Source: an uncultured Lachnospiraceae bacterium (GTDB lineage: Bacteria; Bacillota; Clostridia; Lachnospirales; Lachnospiraceae). Taken from it: a stretch of 5,095 nucleotides of DNA. Under the pieces are notes generated by a model. The model did no database searches. It was not told the origin of the DNA and saw only the letters and a program-made list of their open reading frames with translations. The stretch spans positions 1 to 5,095 of the forward strand of contig CAMALD010000128.1 in NCBI GenBank assembly GCA_945836355.1. Direction: 5' to 3'. The position numbers were made by a program, and so were the translations under genes. Shown here piece after piece: positions 1-5,095 of the stretch (position 1 is the stretch's first letter; each line of letters opens with the position of its first letter).

Positions 1-422
1 TCCACATAATCCTTGCCGTGCTCCACATAAGAGCTGCTCACTCCCCTGATACATTCAATGACCGGCTTGGAGAGCAGCGTTTTCCCGACTTCATAATTGT
101 AGGTGTCCGTGATTACCCTTAAATTGTTGTCAACGACAATGATTCTGCCGCTGAAAATATCTGCCGCCGTCAGGATTTCGGAGGTAATCTCCTGCCCCTG
201 CGCCGCCATATAGCCTGCTGCAGACATTTGATTTGCCAGAGCCTTGCCATAATCCGACACTTCGGCAATGCGGCTGTCAACCGCCTGTCTACGACAGCCT
301 ATCACTGTCCCCACGGTCACCGCCGCCAATGCCGCACCGGTTACAAAAATCAAAAGAAGTAAAAAACTGACTCTCATACTTTTGAGCTGCTTCAGTTTTT
401 GTTTAAAAGCCTCCACCGCCAT
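1..422 (-). CDS. Sensor histidine kinase, N-terminal part (gene runs off the left edge)
   Basis: This is the first 140 codons of a membrane sensor kinase, the likely partner of the adjacent response regulator. Visible parts: a short basic cytoplasmic N-terminus (residues 1-18, with several Lys), one hydrophobic membrane helix at about 19-42 (VSFLLLLIFVTGAALAAV), then an extracytoplasmic sensor region. That region contains the stretch GRIIVVDNNLRVITDTY (about 92-108), typical of PAS/Cache-like sensor domains in Clostridia kinases. The HAMP, second helix, His-box and ATPase domains would lie outside the window, so the kinase assignment is inferred from gene order and this N-terminal plan. The gene overlaps the regulator stop by one base (TAATG), implying translational coupling. 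The ribosome site AAGGAG (425-430) is only 2 bases from the ATG but 8 bases from an in-frame GTG at 414-416, so translation may really begin two codons later. The ligand cannot be told from the sequence. Confidence 0.82.
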   Translation of the reverse strand, partial: MAVEAFKQKLKQLKSMRVSFLLLLIFVTGAALAAVTVGTVIGCRRQAVDSRIAEVSDYGKALANQMSAAGYMAAQGQEITSEILTAADIFSGRIIVVDNNLRVITDTYNYEVGKTLLSKPVIECIRGVSSSYVEHGKDYV

Positions 423-1132
423 TACTCCTTATCCATCTGAAAATAATAGCCCACGCCCCACTTTGTGTGTACATACTTCGGCTCACTCGGATTGTCCTCG
501 ATTTTCTCCCGCAGTCTTCTGATATGTACATCGACCGTGCGGACATCCCCCGGATAGTCATAGCCCCAGACCAGATTCAATAGGTTTTCCCTGCTGTACA
601 CCTTATTCTGATTATTTACCAAAAGCTCAAGCACATCATATTCCTTCGTCGTCAGGTTCATCTCACGGCCTCGAATATAGACCCGTCTTCCCTCATGGTC
701 AATTGTCAAATCTCCAAAGGACTCGCGCGCCTTCTCTTTTTTATCCTTATCCGCATTCTGCGCCCTGCGGTCGTTTCTGCGAAGAATCGCCTTGATACGC
801 GCCTTCACCTCAAGAATATTAAAAGGCTTGGTAATATAATCATCCGCACCGTACTCCAGTCCAAGGATTTTATCCATATCGTCTCCCTTTGCCGTGAGCA
901 TGATAATCGGCACATCGGAAAATTCACGAATCTGCTGGCACACCTCAAAACCGCCGACCTTAGGCAGCATGACATCCAGCAGTATCACATCATATTCATT
1001 CCCCTTGGCAGCGGCAAGCGCTTCCTCACCGTCGTAAACACAGTCCACCTCCATACCGTCCTGCTCAAGGCTGAAACGGATGCCCTTTACAATAAGCTTC
1101 TCATCATCTACAACAAGTACCTTTTTTCCCAT
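422..1132 (-). CDS. OmpR/PhoB-family response regulator transcription factor
   Basis: A complete two-component response regulator of 236 residues, the usual length for the family. The receiver domain (about 1-120) has the acidic pair D9/D10 in VLVVDDE, phosphoacceptor D53 in ILLDVMLP, T80 in IMLTAKG and K102 in YITKPF. A charged linker (about 119-140, rich in Arg, Lys, Asp) leads to a winged-helix DNA-binding domain (about 141-233) with LTTKEYDVLELL, the recognition-helix region TVDVHIRRLREKIE and the terminal WGVGYYF hairpin. All phosphorylation residues are present, so it should be functional. An in-frame ATG at 1151-1153 would add seven residues (MEGIVDN). I chose the inner ATG because MGKKVLVVDDE matches where family members begin and because a GGAAGGGA ribosome site lies upstream of it, though about 12 bases away. 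The comEA-like gene ends just upstream and the kinase gene overlaps its stop, so all three appear co-transcribed. Target genes are unknown. Confidence 0.95.
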   Translation of the reverse strand: MGKKVLVVDDEKLIVKGIRFSLEQDGMEVDCVYDGEEALAAAKGNEYDVILLDVMLPKVGGFEVCQQIREFSDVPIIMLTAKGDDMDKILGLEYGADDYITKPFNILEVKARIKAILRRNDRRAQNADKDKKEKARESFGDLTIDHEGRRVYIRGREMNLTTKEYDVLELLVNNQNKVYSRENLLNLVWGYDYPGDVRTVDVHIRRLREKIEDNPSEPKYVHTKWGVGYYFQMDKE

Positions 1133-1158
1133 ATTATCCACGATCCCTTCCATCCGGT

Positions 1159-1875
1159 TTATTGCCCGGCAACGATATCATCACAAATTTTGCGGTACAA
1201 CGACTCCTTTATCCCCGATACCTTCATCAGGTCCTCGCAAGCCTGAAAGCCTCCGTTCGCTTCACGGTAAGCCACGATTGCTTCCGCTTTCGCCTGCCCG
1301 ATTCCGTTTAACGTCATAAGCTGCTGTACGGTCGCTGTATTGATATTTAGTTTTGTCCCGGCTGACTCTCCGCCGGATGTCTTCTGCTGCTGTGCGAGCT
1401 GTGCCTCATTCACCATTCCCCGGTTTTCCAGCAGCTGCTGAACTTCACTTCTGGTAGGAATATATACTTTTTCGCCGTCCTGCAGCACCGCCGCAAGATT
1501 GCAATAATCCTGCGCTGCCTCCTCAAGGAAGCCACCTGCCGCCGACACGGCATCCACCAGCCGTTCCCCTTCGGAAATCTCATATACCCCGGGGCTGTTC
1601 ACCGCCCCGCAGACATGTACCCGGATATATGCCGTCACATTCCCACTGCCCGTTTCCGACGCTGATGCACTGTCCGATTCCTGCCCATCCCCAGACACAC
1701 TCTGCTGAGATGCCCCCTCCTCCTTCTCTGTCCGGATATCCGGGGACTCTCCAAATATCTCCTTAGCGTTTCCGGACCTGCCGGACGTCATGCCAAGATA
1801 TATGCAGCCCGAAATAAGTACAAATACAACAGCCAGACACCATTTGAGCCACATCCGTTTTTGATTCCTATGCAT
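1159..1875 (-). CDS. comEA: ComEA-like helix-hairpin-helix DNA-binding protein with SLBB domain
   Basis: A membrane-anchored extracellular DNA-binding protein of the ComEA family; in competent Firmicutes such proteins bind incoming double-stranded DNA and deliver it to the ComEC channel. With the start chosen here it has 238 residues: a basic N-terminus (MHRNQKRMW), one hydrophobic segment (about 10-29), a Ser/Gly/Glu-rich spacer (about 30-78), an SLBB domain (about 81-140, with VHVCGAVNSPGVYEI and the closing DGEKVYIPT), a Gln-rich linker, and a C-terminal tandem helix-hairpin-helix domain (about 175-238). The last includes KLNINTATVQQLMTLNGIG and DLMKVSGI, the DNA-binding hairpins. An upstream TTG at 1966-1968 would extend the frame, but it lies on the -35 box of the likely promoter, so ATG 1873-1875 is preferred; AGGG nine bases before it may serve as the ribosome site. 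ISGC at residues 21-24 resembles a lipobox. No comEB or comEC lies nearby, so a DNA-uptake role is inferred from the family, not shown. Confidence 0.9.
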   Translation of the reverse strand: MHRNQKRMWLKWCLAVVFVLISGCIYLGMTSGRSGNAKEIFGESPDIRTEKEEGASQQSVSGDGQESDSASASETGSGNVTAYIRVHVCGAVNSPGVYEISEGERLVDAVSAAGGFLEEAAQDYCNLAAVLQDGEKVYIPTRSEVQQLLENRGMVNEAQLAQQQKTSGGESAGTKLNINTATVQQLMTLNGIGQAKAEAIVAYREANGGFQACEDLMKVSGIKESLYRKICDDIVAGQ

Positions 1876-1939
1876 TAAGAAACACCCTGCCTTTCCAAAG
1901 CGCTCCTTACAAACTGTACCCTCAATACAATTCAATCTT

Positions 1940-1968
1940 ATTCTACCCGATAACCTCCGCCATGACAA
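1940..1968 (-). promoter_or_regulatory. Sigma-A-type promoter for comEA and the two-component genes
   Basis: Read on the minus strand, TTGTCA (1963-1968) and TAGAAT (1940-1945) are separated by exactly 17 bp. Each hexamer matches the sigma-A consensus at five of six positions. Transcription would begin near 1933, giving a leader of roughly 58 nt before the comEA ATG. The promoter starts 21 bp beyond the stop of the upstream ydcZ-like gene and is the only good candidate for driving comEA, the response regulator and the kinase. Assigned by eye, with no experimental support. Confidence 0.6.
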
Positions 1969-1992
1969 GTCTATTTTTCCTTTTTCAGTTTT

Positions 1993-2442
1993 TCAATGTC
2001 CCTTCAGACCTGACCACTGGAACATGATGATTCCCCCGATAACAAATACCAGTGCAATCACCTTGCGCCACTCAAAAGCTGCTTTCTCCATTCCGAACAA
2101 CCCGAACAGCTCAATCAGATAAGCCGCAATGAGCTGCGCCGTAACAATAAGCATGGCAGATTTTGCCGGTCCCAGAATTGCCACACTCTTAATCACTGTG
2201 TAGGTGATTGCAATCCCGATTACTCCTCCGAGAAGCATATACTTTCTGTCAATGCTAAACAGCGAGCCGAAGGATGCCTGCTTTCCGGTAATATACCAGG
2301 CGGCAAGACTGACCACCAGAGCCGAAAGCTGCACAAAGGTTGCCGCGGTCCAGATACTGGTCTGCCTTGTAACTCCGGTGTTAAAAACGCCCTGAACACT
2401 CATCATGATTCCCGATAAGATTGCGATTAATATACCAGACAT
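1993..2442 (-). CDS. YdcZ/DUF606-type DMT-superfamily membrane protein
   Basis: A small integral membrane protein of 149 residues, the usual size for the YdcZ (DUF606) branch of the drug/metabolite transporter superfamily. About five hydrophobic helices are visible (near residues 2-20, 31-51, 68-90, 93-115 and 127-143). Family-like stretches are ILSGIMMSVQGVFN at the N-terminus and GPAKSAMLIVTAQLIAAYLIE in the fourth helix. Members of this family are annotated as putative transporters; some work as paired half-size proteins, but no second copy is seen here and the substrate is unknown. The ATG has only a weak ribosome site (AGGT about 11 bases upstream). It is divergent from trmO. No hairpin terminator follows its stop, so readthrough into comEA is possible, although comEA has its own promoter. 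I could not identify a convincing promoter for this gene: TTAAAA-17-TAGTTT in the divergent region is the best candidate but weak. Confidence 0.88.
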   Translation of the reverse strand: MSGILIAILSGIMMSVQGVFNTGVTRQTSIWTAATFVQLSALVVSLAAWYITGKQASFGSLFSIDRKYMLLGGVIGIAITYTVIKSVAILGPAKSAMLIVTAQLIAAYLIELFGLFGMEKAAFEWRKVIALVFVIGGIIMFQWSGLKGH

Positions 2443-2476
2443 AGTTTTGCTTTACCTGCTTTCTTTTTTGAATCAG

Positions 2477-2504
2477 TATTCGCAGATTGCGTAAAACTAT
2501 TCGC
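2477..2504. repeat. Pair of TATTCGC direct repeats in the divergent intergenic region
   Basis: The heptamer TATTCGC occurs at 2477-2483 and 2498-2504, with start-to-start spacing of 21 bp, close to two turns of the DNA helix. Both copies lie between the divergent ydcZ-like and trmO genes, upstream of the trmO promoter. Same-face spacing suits a regulator binding site, but repeats this short can arise by chance and no regulator is identified. Confidence 0.25.
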
Positions 2505-2517
2505 GCTGCATTCCACT

Positions 2518-2545
2518 TTTAAAAAAGCACGTGTTATGGTATACT
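2518..2545 (+). promoter_or_regulatory. Extended -10 promoter for trmO
   Basis: TGGTATACT at 2537-2545 is an extended -10 element (TG, one base, then TATACT, five of six matches to TATAAT). A weaker -35 candidate, TTTAAA at 2518-2523, sits 16 bp upstream; a weak -35 is normal where the extended -10 is present. Transcription would start near 2552, leaving a leader of about 42 nt. A second TATACT lies 11 bp downstream (2551-2556) but has no supporting -35. The rest of the 151-bp divergent region is AT-rich and shows no other clear element. Confidence 0.55.
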
Positions 2546-2581
2546 CTTCCTATACTTTACTAATACATTTCGTTGTCCGGC

Positions 2582-2588
2582 AAGAGGT
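2582..2588 (+). promoter_or_regulatory. Ribosome binding site that decides the trmO start
   Basis: AAGAGGT lies six bases before the ATG at 2594-2596, an ideal distance. This favours that ATG over the in-frame TTG at 2573, which has no ribosome site and would place it inside the coding region. Confidence 0.7.
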
Positions 2589-2593
2589 ACTTT

Positions 2594-3280
2594 ATGGAAG
2601 AACATAAAATCCAAATCATAGCACACATTCATAACGGTTTTTCAAGCAAATTCGGTATTCCGAGGCAGAGCAGTCTGGTTGCAAAAATTACTTCACGTAT
2701 TGTGTTTGAGAAGGAATTCCGCGACCCGAACGCCTTCCGGGGACTGGAGGCTTATTCCCACTTGTGGCTTCTGTGGGAATTCTCGGAAAATCTCGGAAAG
2801 GCATGGTCTCCAACCGTAAAACCGCCGCGGCTCGGCGGCAATACACGCATGGGCGTATTTGCCACAAGGTCACCGTTTCGCCCGAATCCCATCGGACTTT
2901 CCTCCGTAAAATTAGAGCGAATCGAAATGAGCCGCAGCGATGGTCCCGTCCTGATTGTCTCCGGTGCCGATTTAATGGACGGCACTCCAATCTATGATGT
3001 TAAGCCTTACCTTTCTTTTACCGACAGCCACCCGGATGCCCTCTGCGGCTTTGCCGATGAGGTAAAGGCACGCACACTCACCGTACATTTCCCGCCGAAA
3101 CTCCGCTCCCTGCTGCCGGAAGAGCTCTACGAACCGATATGCGGCATTTTATCCGGAGACCCGCGTCCGGCATATCAAAACGACCCGGACCGCCGTTACG
3201 GTGTGGAATTTGCCGGATATGACATCCGCTTCTGCGTCAACGACGATGTCCTGACGGTCTGCGAGATTGTAAGGCTATGA
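2594..3280 (+). CDS. trmO: tRNA t6A37 N6-methyltransferase TrmO (TsaA/YaeB family)
   Basis: A complete 228-residue TrmO, close to the usual length for bacterial members. The family's enzyme uses S-adenosylmethionine to methylate N6 of threonylcarbamoyladenosine at position 37 of certain tRNAs, giving m6t6A next to the anticodon. It is a beta-barrel methyltransferase rather than a Rossmann-fold one. Signatures seen: GIPRQSSL (21-28), LEAYSHLWLLWEF (51-63), the hallmark GVFATRSPFRPNPIGLSSV (87-105), DLMDGTPIYDVKPYL (126-140), and the C-terminal-domain pattern SGDPRPAY followed by RYGVEFAGYDIRF (187-213). No key motif is missing. The start is set by the AAGAGGT ribosome site. The gene is monocistronic in this window, driven by the extended -10 promoter upstream, and ends 4 bp from the convergent subtilase gene with no terminator visible between them. 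A housekeeping role is expected; activity is inferred from the family. Confidence 0.95.
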   Translation: MEEHKIQIIAHIHNGFSSKFGIPRQSSLVAKITSRIVFEKEFRDPNAFRGLEAYSHLWLLWEFSENLGKAWSPTVKPPRLGGNTRMGVFATRSPFRPNPIGLSSVKLERIEMSRSDGPVLIVSGADLMDGTPIYDVKPYLSFTDSHPDALCGFADEVKARTLTVHFPPKLRSLLPEELYEPICGILSGDPRPAYQNDPDRRYGVEFAGYDIRFCVNDDVLTVCEIVRL

Positions 3281-3284
3281 GTTC

Positions 3285-5006
3285 TCACTCTCCCGGCAGA
3301 CTGTTTCGCACACACAGCGTGCCCCAGCCAAGCTGACGATTCGGATACATTGCAAAGCCGGGCAGGCTTCCCGCACCGCGGCGCAGATATGCCTTCACCT
3401 TCTCTCCGTATAAATACGGGTCGTGCTCTTGCGTGATTCCCCACTGCATTAACAGTGCTGCGGCGCCCGTCACAAAGGGCGTTGCCATGGAGGTTCCGGT
3501 ACGCACTGCATAGCCTCCGCCCGGTGCTGCGGTCAGAATCCTTGTTCCCGGCGCCACAATATCCGGCTTTTCGTTCTGTGTACCAACTACATAGCCGCGC
3601 CCGGAATAGGAGGCATACGTGTCACTGTTCGAATCATACGCCCCTACGGAAATCACCCGCAGCGAGGACGCAGGGATTGTCAGGGTAGTCTCCTCGCTCG
3701 GCCGCAGAAAGCCGGTTCCGGACTCCAGTGTCTCCTGTCCCGGAAGCCATAAATTATATACACCGGACACAATCTTTGCCGGATAAAACCGAACCTGCCA
3801 GACACCACTGTCAATCCTCTCCGATACCGGAAGCAGCTCAATATAAATCTCTTCATTCACCGAGTATGGCTTTGGTTCTCCCATATAAGCTAAAATCTGC
3901 GTACCTCCAAAGCTTCCCCGCCGGATTCTTCCGTTTCCTCCCTCCTCATCCCGTAGAAATAAGCTCTGCCCGGACGGCGTCACAAGCTCAACATCAAACC
4001 GGTCGGTGTATTGCTTCCAAAGCTGCAAGCTGAGAGACCTTTGTCCGTCCCCTACCGCAAATTCTATCGTCTGCGTATTTCCGTCCGTCAGAATTCCCGC
4101 AGCATGCCCGCGCGCCGCCCCCTCATTTCCCATTCCGATGACAATACACATTTTCCAGAAATCCGACACCGCATCCAGATAACGTTCCAGAAGAGAAGTG
4201 CCATCGTGTGCACCGTAGTTGTTTCCAAAGCTTATGTTGATAGCGACCGGGAGACTCAGCCGCAGCGCCTCCTTTGCCACAAAATCGACCGCGGTCATCA
4301 GATTGGTCGTGCGCGGGAACGAGCCTCCCACCGAATTACCTAACCGCACAGCTATGATCCTGCTCTCGTATGCCACACCGCGATACCTGCCGTCGGACGC
4401 CCTGCCGTTTCCCGCAGCAATTCCTGCCACCGCTGTTCCGTGCCCCGAAATATCCCCGGCAGGCACCGGACGGTACTGCTCTGTGCGGTAGTCCGTAAGC
4501 AAAGTCGCATTAATCTGCTCCTCGGTGTAGACTCCTCCGGGCACATTTTGGTCCCACAGGCTTACAATGCGCGTCGTCCCATCAGCATTGCGAAAATCCG
4601 GATGTGTAAAATCAATGCCGGAATCAATAATGCCTACCAGCACCCCTGCTCCGGTCAGACTTCCGAATTCCGCCTGCAAAACCGGAATACAGGACGCTTC
4701 GGATGCAGTTTCCAATTCAAAAATCAAGCGGTTCGGCTTTTCGACAAACTCAATCTCCTCAAGCTGCAAAAATGCGGGAATGCGACTCTCCTCAATCGTT
4801 ACTACCGCATACTTATTCAAAAGCGGGACAACCTGTATTCCAAGCTGTCCCGCCAGTTTTTCAATATCTCCGTGGTATTTTACAATAAGCTCCCACTGCT
4901 TTGTCTGCTCGATATAGCCGACATTCAGATCAGCGCTTTTTCTTCTTTCCTCTTCCGTGACAGAAACCGCCAGATTTAGCTGATTATCTGCTTTTCCGCT
5001 CTCCAT
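3285..5006 (-). CDS. Csp-like S8 family subtilisin serine protease
   Basis: A complete 573-residue subtilase. The active site is whole: Asp128 in GIIDSGID, His189 in ISGHGTAVAGIAAG, oxyanion Asn294 in GMGNEG and nucleophile Ser506 in GTSMATPFVTGAAALL. Residues 1 to about 105 form a prodomain-like region ending with VEKPNRLIF and ASCIPVLQ. Between Asn294 and Ser506 there is a beta-rich insertion of about 125 residues (about 305-430), the plan of the Csp proteases of Clostridia, where a jelly-roll domain sits there. There is no signal peptide or membrane helix, so it is cytoplasmic or released without the Sec route. In Clostridium, Csp proteases activate the cortex hydrolase SleC during germination, but Lachnospiraceae carry several related copies of unknown role, so I give no gene symbol. 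AAAAGG (5017-5022) lies 10 bases before the ATG. A gene ends 17 bases upstream, suggesting an operon; the 3' end abuts trmO. Confidence 0.93.
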   Translation of the reverse strand: MESGKADNQLNLAVSVTEEERRKSADLNVGYIEQTKQWELIVKYHGDIEKLAGQLGIQVVPLLNKYAVVTIEESRIPAFLQLEEIEFVEKPNRLIFELETASEASCIPVLQAEFGSLTGAGVLVGIIDSGIDFTHPDFRNADGTTRIVSLWDQNVPGGVYTEEQINATLLTDYRTEQYRPVPAGDISGHGTAVAGIAAGNGRASDGRYRGVAYESRIIAVRLGNSVGGSFPRTTNLMTAVDFVAKEALRLSLPVAINISFGNNYGAHDGTSLLERYLDAVSDFWKMCIVIGMGNEGAARGHAAGILTDGNTQTIEFAVGDGQRSLSLQLWKQYTDRFDVELVTPSGQSLFLRDEEGGNGRIRRGSFGGTQILAYMGEPKPYSVNEEIYIELLPVSERIDSGVWQVRFYPAKIVSGVYNLWLPGQETLESGTGFLRPSEETTLTIPASSLRVISVGAYDSNSDTYASYSGRGYVVGTQNEKPDIVAPGTRILTAAPGGGYAVRTGTSMATPFVTGAAALLMQWGITQEHDPYLYGEKVKAYLRRGAGSLPGFAMYPNRQLGWGTLCVRNSLPGE

Positions 5007-5023
5007 CGCATTTTGGCCTTTTC

Positions 5024-5095
5024 TTATATCGTATGCACGTGGAGCGCTGCCGGAACCATATATTTTGCTCCGCTCTCTGTCCGAAGCTCCTCAAA
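5024..5095 (-). CDS. 3' end of an unidentified gene upstream of the subtilase
   Basis: An open frame enters from the right edge and gives 23 residues, beginning FEELRTESGAKYM and ending LHVHTI before TAA at 5024-5026. Codon use (GAG, CTT, CGG, GCG, CCG) resembles that of the neighbours. The stop is 17 bases before the subtilase ATG, and the AAAAGG ribosome site of the subtilase begins just after the stop, which is operon-like. The fragment is too short to assign to a family, and a chance open frame of this length is possible. Confidence 0.5.
   Translation of the reverse strand, partial: FEELRTESGAKYMVPAALHVHTI

Noticed and set aside
268..522. Plus-strand open frame of 84 codons over the kinase start
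   Set aside because: It is antisense to the kinase N-terminus and the regulator C-terminus, with no supporting motif.
695..1246. Plus-strand open frame of 183 codons
   Set aside because: It lies antisense to the response regulator and comEA, whose domains are unmistakable. Its translation shows no family motif.
1969..1992. Terminator after the ydcZ-like gene
   Set aside because: The stretch is A-rich on the minus strand but forms no hairpin and has no T-run in the direction of transcription.
2498..2526. Promoter for the ydcZ-like gene (TTAAAA, 17 bp, TAGTTT on the minus strand)
   Set aside because: The spacing fits but the -10 matches only three of six positions; too weak to list as a feature.
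2573..2593. TTG start for trmO giving seven more residues
   Set aside because: There is no ribosome site before it, and the good AAGAGGT site would fall inside the coding region. Homologues start at the MEEHKIQIIA-like segment.
2688..2997. Three overlapping frames (two minus, one plus) inside trmO
   Set aside because: They are shadows of the trmO coding frame; the TrmO signature motifs settle the correct frame.
4440..4979. Plus-strand open frame of 179 codons, and several shorter ones between 3455 and 4917
   Set aside because: All are antisense to the subtilase gene, which has every catalytic motif in frame. Their translations are Arg/Ser/Pro-rich in the manner of shadow frames.
1..5095. 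Mobile elements, CRISPR arrays, tRNA or other RNA genes
   Set aside because: I saw no transposase, integrase, terminal inverted repeats, regularly spaced repeats or tRNA-like cloverleaf, and genes fill nearly all of the window.

Overview
The window looks like an ordinary chromosomal segment from a Gram-positive Firmicute of mid GC content, most likely a gut Clostridia of the Lachnospiraceae type. This rests on the style of the OmpR-family regulator, the ComEA architecture (SLBB plus helix-hairpin-helix), a Csp-like subtilase with an inserted domain between its catalytic residues, AGGAGG-type ribosome sites and sigma-A-like promoters. The placement is inferred from protein style only; no rRNA or other marker gene is present.

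Layout. Positions 1-1968 (minus strand) hold a probable operon, read right to left: a sigma-A-like promoter (1940-1968), a ComEA-like DNA-binding protein, an OmpR/PhoB-type response regulator, and the 5' part of its sensor histidine kinase, which runs off the left edge. The comEA-to-regulator gap is short and the regulator and kinase genes overlap by one base. Upstream, also on the minus strand, is a small YdcZ/DUF606-type membrane protein (1993-2442). A 151-bp divergent intergenic region (2443-2593) carries an extended -10 promoter for trmO on the plus strand (2594-3280). TrmO is the methyltransferase that acts on t6A37 of tRNAs. trmO ends 4 bp from the end of a convergent minus-strand gene (3285-5006) encoding an S8 subtilase with a complete Asp/His/Asn/Ser active site. 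Seventeen bases upstream of the subtilase start is the 3' end of another minus-strand gene (5024-5095), too short to identify.

How the genes work together. The kinase and regulator are almost certainly a cognate pair. Their apparent co-transcription behind comEA is the most interesting link here, because it would put a competence-type DNA receptor under the same promoter as a two-component system. The YdcZ-like protein may feed transcripts into this operon, since no terminator separates them. TrmO is housekeeping. The subtilase appears to be co-transcribed with the unidentified upstream gene.

I found no RNA genes, insertion sequences, CRISPR arrays, integration scars or convincing intrinsic terminators, and nothing that I would claim as a wholly new system. 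The findings are modest, specific leads: start-site choices, small leader ORFs, a lipobox in ComEA, spaced repeats in the divergent region and the genomic setting of the protease. No intergenic stretch longer than 300 bases exists in the window.
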